This document shows positions 1 through 6,871 of a stretch of DNA of 44,674 bases, in pieces (position 1 is the stretch's first letter; every line of letters starts with the position of its first letter). The notes beneath the pieces are model-generated. The model was not told the origin of the DNA and did no database searches. It was given only the letters and a program-made list of their open reading frames with translations. The translations under genes and the position numbers were made by a program. This stretch comes from a virus, in the IMG/VR virus record IMGVR_UViG_3300036791_000688, positions 1 through 44,674 of that record. One strand, 5' to 3'.

Positions 1-192
1 CGCGCATAACGGTCGAGCCGCATCTCTTCCGGCGGCACGCCCTCAATTCTGATCAGTGGCTTCTTCACCTCATACGCCATCACAACCCGATCGTAGATCG
101 CGATCGGCGGCATCTGAGGCGGCGGTGAAGCCCCTGGAGGCGGGCCGGGAGGCGGGGGCCCCATAGCCCCCATAGGCGGCCCCTGCGGCGGG
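1..192. repeat. Left copy of 192-bp terminal direct repeat (contig circularisation overlap)
   Basis: These bases repeat at 44483-44674. The only difference I find is A at 128 versus G at 44610. The repeat lies inside the portal reading frame, and the frame continues exactly across the joined ends, so this is most simply the overlap of a circular assembly rather than a physical end. On the minus strand the mismatch changes one codon in the Pro/Gly-rich portal segment: TCA (Ser) here, CCA (Pro) at the right end. Confidence 0.95.
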
Positions 193-1004
193 CCGGGAGG
201 CGGCGCCGCGCCGCCAGGAGGCGCTCCTGGCGGGCCCATCGGCGGCTGCGCGGTGGGAGGAGGCGCTCCGCCACCGAGAGGAGCTCCGCCCAGGCCGGGA
301 ATCGGGCCTGGCGGCGGCTGCATTTGAGGCGGAAGCGGCGGCGGAGGAATCGGCTTCCCGATCTCGACCAGTTTCGCGCTCGGGTCTTCGGTCAAAATCT
401 GCTGAATCTGTTGCGCGGTGATGTAGGTAAAAGTCTTGCGCCGAAACTCCTTGCGCGTATCCGTCCACCACTTGAGGAAACCGGTGCGAACGGTGAGCGC
501 GTCCTTGAACGCCCCGTAGAGCTTCAAGAATCCCTGATTGTCGTTCCAGAACGTGTAGTTGACGTAAGCCGTTGCTTGGCTCGCCATATCGCTCTCAGCC
601 GCGCTGCGCGGTACGAGCTCGACCGGAGATTCCGATGCGCCGAACAGCCGAATCAGACTCGGCAGCATCAGCATCACCGCATCGCGCACGTCGGTCGAAA
701 CAAACTTCGACCGGTTGACCGAATCTTGCGTGTCGCCCGAGACTTCCGCATAAGTCGCGTTGGGGTCTTGGACGATCGTCGTGTCGGAATACGGATTGTC
801 GTCGTTGCCGTCTATAGATGGGAGGAGGCCGTAATAGTACTTTTGAGCATAGTCCCTATCGCCGGCGAGTGTCGAGCCTTCGTAATCTCTTGAGTCAGCG
901 ATCAGCGCCTGAATATAATGATTATAGCTCTCTGGATCATCTGGATCGTAGACCCCGGTATTTGATCCTCCACTATCTTTGAAGCTCGCGAACAGCCTTT
1001 CCAT
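1..1004 (-). CDS. Portal protein, N-terminal part (gene continues at 44482 of the circle)
   Basis: Portals form the dodecameric DNA channel at one capsid vertex. This piece starts at ATG 1004 (GAGGAG lies about 14 nt upstream, inside the end of the HNH gene) and runs off the left edge. It joins in frame to 43003-44674, giving about 827 residues, longer than the roughly 725 of P22 portal. Typical portal features are visible: a segment with SKFVSTDVRDAVMLMLPSL, then QATAYVNYTFWNDNQGFLKL, then a kDaLxvRtGflKWW-like strand. Residues about 218-297 are an unusual Pro/Gly-rich insert. The call rests on family pattern, position between terminase and scaffold, and size. Confidence 0.88.
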   Translation of the reverse strand, partial: MERLFASFKDSGGSNTGVYDPDDPESYNHYIQALIADSRDYEGSTLAGDRDYAQKYYYGLLPSIDGNDDNPYSDTTIVQDPNATYAEVSGDTQDSVNRSKFVSTDVRDAVMLMLPSLIRLFGASESPVELVPRSAAESDMASQATAYVNYTFWNDNQGFLKLYGAFKDALTVRTGFLKWWTDTRKEFRRKTFTYITAQQIQQILTEDPSAKLVEIGKPIPPPPLPPQMQPPPGPIPGLGGAPLGGGAPPPTAQPPMGPPGAPPGGAAPPPGPPQGPPMGAMGPPPPGPPPGASPPPQMPPIAIYDRVVMAYEVKKPLIRIEGVPPEEMRLDRYA

Positions 1005-1009
1005 GACGA

Positions 1010-1483
1010 TTACTTGTGCTCCTCATACCATTTGAGGTTTCTTTCTTTTGCACAAGCGACACAAATCGTACTTTTAGTATAACGCGGAGAGTCGTGCCCA
1101 TTTTTGCATGTGGTTTCAAGAAAATAAATCTTTTCTCCCGCTATATACGCATCATAGCGCGCCCCTCGTCTCGCGTTTTTTGTCCTTATCCATAAAGGAA
1201 CATCCATCATATTTTCGCTGCGTGTTGCCCAGCGCAGGTGAGCGCCATTCACGCAAGATGGGCCAACGCATCCGCTAGGGGTTGCATGCGCCGCATCATG
1301 TTTTGAAGTTGGTGGAGGACCGTGTGTTTCCTCGCAGACTAAGCGGGAAACCTGAGCCGTCCTTCCGTCTTTTCTTCCACCTACGTGGACAACCGGACGC
1401 CCCTTATTGAAAGCGGCGGTCCAAATAAAACAACCTGTCGCCGTATCTGGCGTCCACTTATCGGAATGACGGTCGAGTATCAC
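1010..1483 (-). CDS. HNH endonuclease with C-terminal CxxC zinc ribbon
   Basis: A predicted free-standing HNH nuclease of 157 residues. The core shows a His followed by TPSGCVGPSC and then HLRWAT-SEN, the usual layout of phage HNH proteins in which Cys residues hold the fold and a His-Asn pair binds the metal. The last 40 residues carry CKNGH...CVACAKERN, a zinc-ribbon-like tail also found in other HNH genes of this genome. It begins with GTG and has no good Shine-Dalgarno site. It sits immediately upstream of the portal start (5-nt gap), and its sequence looks more AT-rich than its neighbours, as expected of a mobile insertion. No intron structure is evident around it. Confidence 0.75.
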   Translation of the reverse strand: MILDRHSDKWTPDTATGCFIWTAAFNKGRPVVHVGGRKDGRTAQVSRLVCEETHGPPPTSKHDAAHATPSGCVGPSCVNGAHLRWATRSENMMDVPLWIRTKNARRGARYDAYIAGEKIYFLETTCKNGHDSPRYTKSTICVACAKERNLKWYEEHK

Positions 1484-1513
1484 GCGCGCCGGCCCTATCC
1501 CCCGGCGCGGGAT

Positions 1514-1635
1514 CTATTCCGAAATTTTCAATTTCGTCAAATAATCGTTAGCAAATTTTAACGCTTCGTGTTTGGATTTGAAGTAAGCGAGTACGCAAAA
1601 CGCCCGTAGACTACGGAGTAGGTCCACGTCTCCAT
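1514..1635 (-). pseudogene. Possible frameshifted small gene remnant
   Basis: Two overlapping minus-strand frames look like halves of one small protein. The frame from ATG 1635 reads METWTYSVVYGRFAYS and stops at 1558. The next frame carries AYFKSKHEALKFANDYLTKL and stops at 1514. Joining them near 1590 would give a compact protein of about 40 residues with a natural amphipathic end. Neither half has a convincing ribosome site. It may be a decayed gene, a sequencing indel, or chance. Confidence 0.3.
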
Positions 1636-1684
1636 TGCACACTTGAATTTCTCGATACGAACCTCATTTAGACTCTTCAGGAGC

Positions 1685-1727
1685 GGGATCGGGCGCTTCG
1701 CAGTGCTATTCACCAACGCCCGATCCC
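1685..1727 (-). promoter_or_regulatory. Strong hairpin downstream of the PEP-CTERM gene
   Basis: Perfect 11-bp inverted repeat (GGGATCGGGCG at 1685-1695, CGCCCGATCCC at 1717-1727) with a 21-nt loop, starting 16 nt after the stop of the PEP-CTERM gene in the direction of transcription. No T-run follows on the minus strand, so it is not a standard intrinsic terminator. It could be an RNA 3'-end stabiliser, a processing site or a protein-binding site. The rest of 1484-1742 shows only the possible gene remnant. Confidence 0.6.
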
Positions 1728-1742
1728 TATCCGCGGCTTCTC

Positions 1743-2468
1743 TTAGGGGGTTAAAGGAATCCGCGAATTGCGGCGCCAACCGATCCAACCAAGTATGCCG
1801 AACCCAAGCCCTATCATAACCCAAGTCGAGGGCTCGGGAATAATCCCGGCGCTCGTCATCGATTGATTGAACCCCGTGATCGAACCGCCGCTCACGAGAT
1901 TCAAGCTCGCGCCCTCCGTCATGCTGAAGGGAGCAAGCGCCGCGAACGCCGTCGTATGCGTGCCAGAAAAACTGTCGGGATTGGTCACCGGCACGCCAGT
2001 CACCGTGTCGAGAAGAACGCCAGGCGTATTCGCCGGATTCGCACCCTGAACGTTCGCCGGATCGGCCCAGAATTGCAACGTGCTCGCGGTCGAGCCCACC
2101 GCATCGTTGAAGGTCAAACTGGCCGACTCGTGAATCGCGGCGACCGGCGGAACGAAGTTCGTGTCGGACGCTATCAGCTTGATGGTGATCGAAGCGCCGC
2201 TCTCGTTGACGATGGATGAAGTCGACAACTGAAGCGAATCCGGCGCTCCGAAAGTGCTCTGAGTCAGCGCAATCTCGACGAACGCGCCGCCGACGCTGGT
2301 GTTGACCAGGAGGAGGTTGTTCGCTCCTCCAGATTGATCGCAACCAAGTTGTCCGTCGAAGCACGTAAACGTCGCTCCGTTGGCGCCGATCGAGATCTGC
2401 AAACGCGCGTCAGCTGGCGCCGCGCCCAACGCGGCGAATAGCGCCGCGCCCAAAATCCCCCGATTCAT
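1743..2468 (-). CDS. Secreted PEP-CTERM sorting-signal protein
   Basis: A 241-residue predicted exported protein. Residues 1-21 (MNRGILGAALFAALGAAPADA) are a signal peptide ending in an A-x-A-type site. The middle is a Thr/Ser/Ala/Asn-rich beta-type ectodomain with one close Cys pair (residues about 36-43). The C-terminus is a textbook PEP-CTERM tripartite signal: IPEPSTW at 210-216, a hydrophobic helix to about 231, then RRNSR. In bacteria such signals are processed by exosortase (EpsH/XrtA-type) and the proteins go to the exopolysaccharide-linked surface. ATG 2468 has a perfect AGGAGGT ribosome site. It lies in the late unit between a Pro-rich structural-type gene and an HNH gene. The surface-modifying role is inference. 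Confidence 0.85.
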   Translation of the reverse strand: MNRGILGAALFAALGAAPADARLQISIGANGATFTCFDGQLGCDQSGGANNLLLVNTSVGGAFVEIALTQSTFGAPDSLQLSTSSIVNESGASITIKLIASDTNFVPPVAAIHESASLTFNDAVGSTASTLQFWADPANVQGANPANTPGVLLDTVTGVPVTNPDSFSGTHTTAFAALAPFSMTEGASLNLVSGGSITGFNQSMTSAGIIPEPSTWVMIGLGFGILGWIGWRRNSRIPLTP

Positions 2469-2477
2469 CTTGACCTC

Positions 2478-2906
2478 CTATGCTGACGGCGTCGGAACCG
2501 GCGCCTCTGGCGTGATAATGCCAACCGTCACCCAACCCTGTTCTTGAGTCCAGCCCGACTTCCATTCAATCCGGCTCGTGTCCGTTGGCGGATCGACCGG
2601 CGGACTGTTCGGCGGGAAGTAGATCGGCGGCGTCGGGCGCGGATCGGTCGGGCCCCAGATTCCCGGCGGCTGGCCCCCGCCGCCCGGAGGCGGATAGTGG
2701 ATCGGCGGCATCACCCATGGCGGCAACGAACCGGGACCGCCAGAAATAACCGGCGGCTGACCGCCGCCGCCAGAGCCAGGAGGCATCGGCCCGCCGCCAA
2801 CGCCGATGCCAGTGTAGGTCGCCTCACCAATGAGAACCACTTGCTGCGACGTGCGAGCGAGCTTGTCGTACAAAACGCCAGTGATGGTGATCTCTGCTGC
2901 TGCCAT
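2478..2906 (-). CDS. Pro/Gly-rich late protein, unknown function
   Basis: A 142-residue protein. Residues 1-33 form a short beta-type region (ITITGVLYDKLARTSQQVVL). The centre is a long Pro/Gly-rich tract with PPW, PPIHYPPP and PPIYFPP repeats. The end (EWKSGWTQEQGWVTVGII) is folded-looking. ATG 2906 has a strong AGGAGGG ribosome site. It lies 9 nt upstream of the PEP-CTERM gene and is presumably co-transcribed. No catalytic motif is seen; a virion or decoration role is possible but not shown. Confidence 0.75.
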   Translation of the reverse strand: MAAAEITITGVLYDKLARTSQQVVLIGEATYTGIGVGGGPMPPGSGGGGQPPVISGGPGSLPPWVMPPIHYPPPGGGGQPPGIWGPTDPRPTPPIYFPPNSPPVDPPTDTSRIEWKSGWTQEQGWVTVGIITPEAPVPTPSA

Positions 2907-2915
2907 GCTTCCCTC

Positions 2916-3113
2916 CTACGAGCCTTTTGTGACGCCATCAGCAAGACGCGCGTCAACCGGCGTCAAATACGCGCCGCGCGTTTCGTCAATCAAACGCCGA
3001 ATGATGTCCGATACGGAAACGTTGCGTTGCTTGGAGATCTCGTTGAGCCATCCGATTTGGGCCTCAGAAAACTTGATCGTCACTTTGTGGACGGTGACGC
3101 CACGAGAGCTCAT
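2916..3113 (-). CDS. Ribbon-helix-helix DNA-binding protein
   Basis: A 65-residue protein with the Arc/MetJ-like pattern: a beta strand (VHKVTIKFSEAQIGWLNEI), a short turn, then a second helix with VSVSDIIRRLIDE. Such proteins bind operators as dimers. Its ATG overlaps the stop of the preceding HTH gene (ATGA at 3110-3113), so the two regulators are translationally coupled and probably act together on phage transcription. The target is unknown. Confidence 0.75.
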   Translation of the reverse strand: MSSRGVTVHKVTIKFSEAQIGWLNEISKQRNVSVSDIIRRLIDETRGAYLTPVDARLADGVTKGS

Positions 3114-3562
3114 GCCTGTTCAGGGGAGCATGAAATGCGGTCACATGCAAGCCCTCTTTTCTCGCGCCACCCGCCTAAACCCGCTTCTCGCAAAATCTTG
3201 CTCACCGTCCCCTGCGCCAATCGCAACTCAACCGCGATCTCCATCTGCCCCCAGCCCGCAAGACGCAACGCTTTCGTTTGCTCGATCAAGCTCGCCTCGA
3301 CCGGCCGCCCACGCTTCACAAGCGCCGCCAAGATCGCACGCCGCCGCTCCGCCTGCCTCCGATTGGCGACCCTGCTCTTCGCCCGCCGCGCCGCACAGAG
3401 CGGACACTGACCCACCGCCGCTTGCCGCAACACCGCGTTGTCGTCAAGCAACTGCTTGATCCGACCCCGCAGAATGGCAACCTCATCAATCAAACCAAGT
3501 CCCGATCTGCTAGGATAGACGGGACGGTCAGCGTTTGCATCCGCTGAGCCGTCCCTAAACAC
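3110..3562 (-). CDS. HTH protein with N-terminal coiled coil and CPLC motif
   Basis: Up to 150 residues from GTG 3562, or shorter if translation starts near the TTG in LIDEVAILRG. Visible parts are an alpha-helical segment (IDEVAILRGRIKQLLDDNAVL), a single CPLC pair, a basic stretch (KSRVANRRQAERRR), and a C-terminal helix-turn-helix (LRLAGWGQMEIAVELRLAQG then TVSKILREAG). It is coupled to the downstream ribbon-helix-helix gene. It is a likely late-gene regulator or a small DNA-binding partner of terminase. The start is uncertain because a hairpin (3521-3555) lies in the first codons. Confidence 0.65.
   Translation of the reverse strand: MFRDGSADANADRPVYPSRSGLGLIDEVAILRGRIKQLLDDNAVLRQAAVGQCPLCAARRAKSRVANRRQAERRRAILAALVKRGRPVEASLIEQTKALRLAGWGQMEIAVELRLAQGTVSKILREAGLGGWREKRGLACDRISCSPEQA
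3521..3555. promoter_or_regulatory. 13-bp hairpin between divergent HTH and HNH genes
   Basis: GGGACGG-TCAGCG (3521-3533) pairs with CGCTGA-G-CCGTCCC (3542-3555), leaving one bulged G and an 8-nt loop. It sits between a plus-strand HNH start (3586) and the minus-strand HTH gene. There is no flanking T-run on either strand. It could be an operator or a site tied to HNH insertion, or it could mark that the HTH gene starts downstream of it. Confidence 0.5.
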
Positions 3563-3585
3563 AACGACCTTCTGGAGAGGCCGGC

Positions 3586-4065
3586 ATGTCTAAGCTCATC
3601 GATATCACAGGGAAGAAATTCGGGCGATTGACCGCGCTCGAGGTCGACGGCGGCAATCTCCGCCACGGCCACACGCTAAGCTGCGGATGCTTGCAGCGTG
3701 AGAGGGCCGCTGCGGCAAGCCTCACGCACGGCCATGCTCGTAAGCGGACCTCCGCCTATCGCCGCTGGAAGCATGCCCGCGGGCGTTGTCTCAATCCAAC
3801 CGACGCCGCCTATCCCGAATATGGCGGACGCGGGATTCCCTTCAGCGCCATATGGGACGATTTCGCTGTATTCCTGGCGGAAATGGGCGAGCCGCCGCCA
3901 GGAACAACCTTAGACCGGATCGATAACGATCGGGGCTACGAACCAGGGAACTGCCGCTGGGCCTCGAGGAAGGAACAAGCGAACAACCGCCGACCTCGCC
4001 GCTGGGGCAAACGCCCGTCACACAAGGCCGCGGATGCGTCTCCGAAGTCGCCCACCAAAGCTTAG
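3586..4065 (+). CDS. HNH endonuclease, plus-strand insertion in the late unit
   Basis: 159 residues with the common phage HNH plan: GKKFGRLTALEV at the start, then SCGC, SAYRRWKHARGRCLNP, YPEYGGRGI, IWDDFAVFLAEMG, LDRIDNDRGYEPGNCRW and EQANNRR. The usual first Cys pair of the N-terminal zinc module is missing: only about seven residues separate FGRLTALEV from the GHTLSCGC part, so about 25 residues appear deleted. It is encoded against the surrounding late genes and overlaps the 3' end of terL by 48 nt, tail to tail. A GGAGAGG-like ribosome site precedes ATG 3586. Confidence 0.85.
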   Translation: MSKLIDITGKKFGRLTALEVDGGNLRHGHTLSCGCLQRERAAAASLTHGHARKRTSAYRRWKHARGRCLNPTDAAYPEYGGRGIPFSAIWDDFAVFLAEMGEPPPGTTLDRIDNDRGYEPGNCRWASRKEQANNRRPRRWGKRPSHKAADASPKSPTKA

Positions 4066-5349
4066 CGCCGAGGAAAGCGAAGTAACAAGGTTCAATCCAG
4101 TTGCGATCGTCTTCATAGCATCTGCGCCGTGTGACGCATCATCATGCACTGGAGTTCCGAATTTGCTTTTCTTGTAGCCTCTTAGCCTCGCCAATCCTCG
4201 TCTACACTTATGCTCGTCGAAAAAGGCGATGCCGAGAATCCCTCGCACCGCGGCTATCCCGTCTGGATCGCTAACACGAGGCGCGGTCAAGATGGGAACG
4301 TTGGTCGAATTCATCATAGTAATTCGCCGACTTTCGCCTGTTGTGAATTCACGAGCTTCAATGTCGTGGGGCAGGATGTGCGCTCTAAACGACGTTCCCC
4401 AGGATTTACCCTTTTTGTCGAGAAGATCTAAATAGTATTCAGCCTTCTTGCCACGGTCTTCTACATAATCTACGAAGTGAAGTTCTTTTCCTGCGATCTG
4501 AAATATCCAGATACAAGTAAAATCGTGGACTCCAACGTCCCAGCCGGTGATGAGCGGCTGGCTAAGATCGACAGGAACGCTAGTTATACGCTTCTGACTA
4601 GCGATGGCATTCATCGCATCTACGTAATACGCGCCCTCAACGGGAGCGTCGAAAGCGTTTTCCATTTCTCTGGCGAATTCGTCTGGCGGCATGTCGCGCG
4701 TAAGCTCCGCTTGCTCCTCAAGACTGAGGGCTGCGGTCCCAGTATTGCTTAACCGAATGTCGAATACATCCCAGGCCTCGTCGCCCTCCGCGCGCAGCTT
4801 CAAGGCATGGAAATGGTCGTCGCCATTGCTGGTGCCACTGATCACAGCGAATCCCCGATAATCAGCCAAGGTGGGGCGAACAACAGCCGTCCAAGCGCGA
4901 GGATTTAAAAGCGGATACTCATCCAAAATTGCCCCATCAAGATAGATGCCCCTAATTCTTTCGTAGGCTTGGCCGCCACCGTAGAGACGTATAGTAGCGC
5001 CAGTTGGGAATATCACGGTTAGTTCGCCTTCAAGAAAGCGAACACCTGGATAATTTCCCGCATAATGCTTCAAATAACCCCAACAAAGATCCTTGGCCTG
5101 TTCGAACGATGGGGCGAGATAAGCAAATCTAGGCGGTGGATGCTTGCGAGGGTTGGTCAAAGCAGCGCGAATCAATTGGTTTACAAGAGCTACAGTTTTT
5201 CCCGCTCGTCTGTGCGCTACAATAAACATCCATCTCTTGGTGGAAGCATGCAAAGCCCGAAAATGAGGCCGCGGTACATAGGGAATAACCGTCAAAGACT
5301 CAGCCGGCGCCGGCGCGTCCTCAAAATCGTAGTCAACCTCACTCGCCAT
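4018..5349 (-). CDS. terL: Terminase large subunit
   Basis: The ATP-driven DNA-packaging motor and nuclease. In 443 residues it shows Walker A AHRRAGKT (45-52), Walker B AILDEY (140-145), a coupling-motif region SGTSNGDD, and a C-terminal RNase H-type nuclease with WDVG (D271) and HDDASHGADAM (acidic residues 403/404 and 410). Length and motif order fit a full-length terL. It overlaps terS by 11 nt at its start, and the antisense HNH gene overlaps its last 48 nt. Confidence 0.96.
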   Translation of the reverse strand: MASEVDYDFEDAPAPAESLTVIPYVPRPHFRALHASTKRWMFIVAHRRAGKTVALVNQLIRAALTNPRKHPPPRFAYLAPSFEQAKDLCWGYLKHYAGNYPGVRFLEGELTVIFPTGATIRLYGGGQAYERIRGIYLDGAILDEYPLLNPRAWTAVVRPTLADYRGFAVISGTSNGDDHFHALKLRAEGDEAWDVFDIRLSNTGTAALSLEEQAELTRDMPPDEFAREMENAFDAPVEGAYYVDAMNAIASQKRITSVPVDLSQPLITGWDVGVHDFTCIWIFQIAGKELHFVDYVEDRGKKAEYYLDLLDKKGKSWGTSFRAHILPHDIEAREFTTGESRRITMMNSTNVPILTAPRVSDPDGIAAVRGILGIAFFDEHKCRRGLARLRGYKKSKFGTPVHDDASHGADAMKTIATGLNLVTSLSSALSFGGRLRRRIRGLV

Positions 5350-5812
5350 CAGGCTTGGCCGAAGGCGTCAAATCAATCAACGGAGGCCCCCCCGCTTGAG
5401 GCGACGTCAACGGCGTTCCGTCCGCCCACGTCACACTCGGAAGCGTGATGCTAATCGACGGCGCCCGCAACGCATCTTGCGCATCCGCCGCCGAACTCCA
5501 ACCCAAAGCCTGCGCGTTCTTGCTGTTCAAAATATACCGAACCGCCCAGTCCTGCCGCCGAGCGTCCGGATCACGGAGGGCGGCCCGAAGCGTGCTCTGT
5601 GCCTCGTCCGCAAGAAGAAGCGCCAGTTCCCGGATCACCGCTCGCGCGCGAGAGCTGCGCTCAATGAACTTCCGAAGAATCAAGGTGCCAACCTTCAGAC
5701 GCTCAGCCGCTACGCGAAGATCCCCCTCGCTGTGACAAAGCGCCGCGCAAACCTCGTCAACCGTCAGAGGATTATCGTCCGGACGCGTGTCCCACGGATA
5801 CGCAGGTAACAT
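5339..5812 (-). CDS. terS: Terminase small subunit
   Basis: 157 residues, first gene of the late unit. The N-terminal half is helical and HTH-like (LTVDEVCAALCHSEGDLRVA then AERLKVGTLILRKFIE), as expected for pac/cos recognition. A helical oligomerisation region follows (residues about 55-105), then a Pro/Thr-rich tail that may contact terL. It overlaps terL (ATG within the last 11 nt). Upstream is GAGGGG about 11 nt before ATG 5812. The call depends partly on position. Confidence 0.85.
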   Translation of the reverse strand: MLPAYPWDTRPDDNPLTVDEVCAALCHSEGDLRVAAERLKVGTLILRKFIERSSRARAVIRELALLLADEAQSTLRAALRDPDARRQDWAVRYILNSKNAQALGWSSAADAQDALRAPSISITLPSVTWADGTPLTSPQAGGPPLIDLTPSAKPDGE

Positions 5813-6280
5813 TACTTTAAAAACCCCTCGTAACCCGCTGAAGTTTGAAAATGGGCCCTTTTCTCCCGATTGTTGGCACTTTTCTCCTATTTTTCAAAGG
5901 ACGTTTTTCGGGGGTAGATTGCGTTTGGGGGTTCCAAGCCGGGAGGTGACTGCGCCCCGATGGGACCCACCAGAAATTGTCGAGGGGGGCTTTATGAAAA
6001 TCAGCAGCTATGCCCATCGGGCGCGAGGTTGGCGGATACACACACCGCCATACATGCGTGCTAACGTATTGATATTGTTGCACTATCACTCATCGCATGG
6101 CTCACGGCCCTAACTCCGGCCCTAGTCTATGCGGCCGCGAGACTCGCGCGAGCATGGTGCGGGTATGCAGCGAGTGCATAGCGAGGAATGTGTCGGAGTC
6201 GCCTGATTATTATCATCGATAACGCTCTTGATAAACACCCGATAAGCTCCCATGTTATTGATAACAGAGGAGTTAATCAA
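5813..6280. promoter_or_regulatory. Divergent control region between late and early units
   Basis: About 470 bp with no convincing gene. It contains several inverted repeats: TGGCGG/CCGCCA at 6030-6050, CGCGAG-A-CTCGCG at 6136-6148, and TATGCA/TGCATA with a 5-nt loop at 6164-6180. At its right end is a GATAA-box cluster: TTATC-ATC-GATAA at 6210-6222, GATAA at 6230 and 6241, and TGTTAT-TG-ATAACA at 6253-6266. A possible rightward promoter is TTGATA (6229-6234), an 18-bp spacer, then TGTTAT (6253-6258), overlapping the GATAA sites. It is the best candidate for control of both units and possibly for the origin. Confidence 0.6.
5854..5887. repeat. 21-bp-spaced direct repeat upstream of terS
   Basis: GGCCCTTTTCTCC (5854-5866) and GGCACTTTTCTCC (5875-5887) differ by one base and start exactly 21 bp (about two helical turns) apart, in the leader of the late operon. 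On the minus strand both read GGAGAAAAG. They could be binding sites for a regulator of late transcription or packaging; no protein is assigned. Confidence 0.55.
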
Positions 6281-6871
6281 GTGTACGCCCGCGATATGCC
6301 GCTCATGCGCGCTCACGCGCTCTCGAGCCCCCAAGGATTCACCGATGTCATCGGGTTTGTCCTGTCGACCATCCAGCAGCCGTTGCAATCGTGCAAGGCG
6401 CAAATGGCCGAGCTCCGCGCCCACGGCGCTGCAAGCAAATACCTCTTCGGCTCGAAACGCGCTGGCTATGCCTACGCACTCGAGCACAGCGAAGTCTTGT
6501 TTGCTGCGATCACCAAGGCTGTCGAGGTTAACGACACCATTGGTGCAGTCGACGTCCTGTCAACGATCCCTGGACTCGGGATCGTCAAGGCTGCGTTTGT
6601 CGCGCAGATCATTGGCCTCGAGGCCTCATGCCTGGATGGGCATAACCTCAAGCGACTCGGACTGAGTGAAGAGGCGTTCAAGCTCAAAAAATCACTCAAG
6701 CCGGAGACCAAGCGCGCCAAGATTGCTAAGTATTTGTCGCTGTGTGCTCGCACTGGCGGCGCTGAATACTGGTGGAATACTTGGTGTGAGTTCGTCGCTG
6801 GCAATAAAGCTAATCGCAAACTCAGTAACGCTGACATGGTGTCGGCGTATCATGTGGAGTGTCTGGTATGA
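6281..6871 (+). CDS. HhH-GPD-like protein (DNA glycosylase-fold), first early gene
   Basis: 196 residues from GTG 6281, chosen because GAGGAG stands 8 nt upstream. Longer versions would start inside the operator cluster. Residues 95-122 read STIPGLGIVKAAFVAQIIGL...CLDGHN, matching a helix-hairpin-helix followed by the Asp-containing loop of HhH-GPD base-excision glycosylases (D119). The lysine (K103) is one position off that of EndoIII. Lacking a visible FeS cluster, it may be a glycosylase, a modified-base sensor, or only a DNA-binding relative. It is first behind the early promoter, so it probably acts early. Confidence 0.6.
   Translation: MYARDMPLMRAHALSSPQGFTDVIGFVLSTIQQPLQSCKAQMAELRAHGAASKYLFGSKRAGYAYALEHSEVLFAAITKAVEVNDTIGAVDVLSTIPGLGIVKAAFVAQIIGLEASCLDGHNLKRLGLSEEAFKLKKSLKPETKRAKIAKYLSLCARTGGAEYWWNTWCEFVAGNKANRKLSNADMVSAYHVECLV

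Noticed and set aside
324-893. Long plus-strand open frame opposite the portal
   Set aside because: Arg-rich shadow of the portal gene; no ribosome site and low-complexity composition typical of antisense frames.
1863-2219. Plus-strand open frame opposite the PEP-CTERM gene
   Set aside because: Basic, repetitive shadow translation; the opposing frame has a signal peptide, sorting signal and strong start.
6070-6110. Fourth copy of the repeated promoter element
   Set aside because: It begins TTGCAC and has CACTCATCG, but has no -10-like hexamer at the right spacing.
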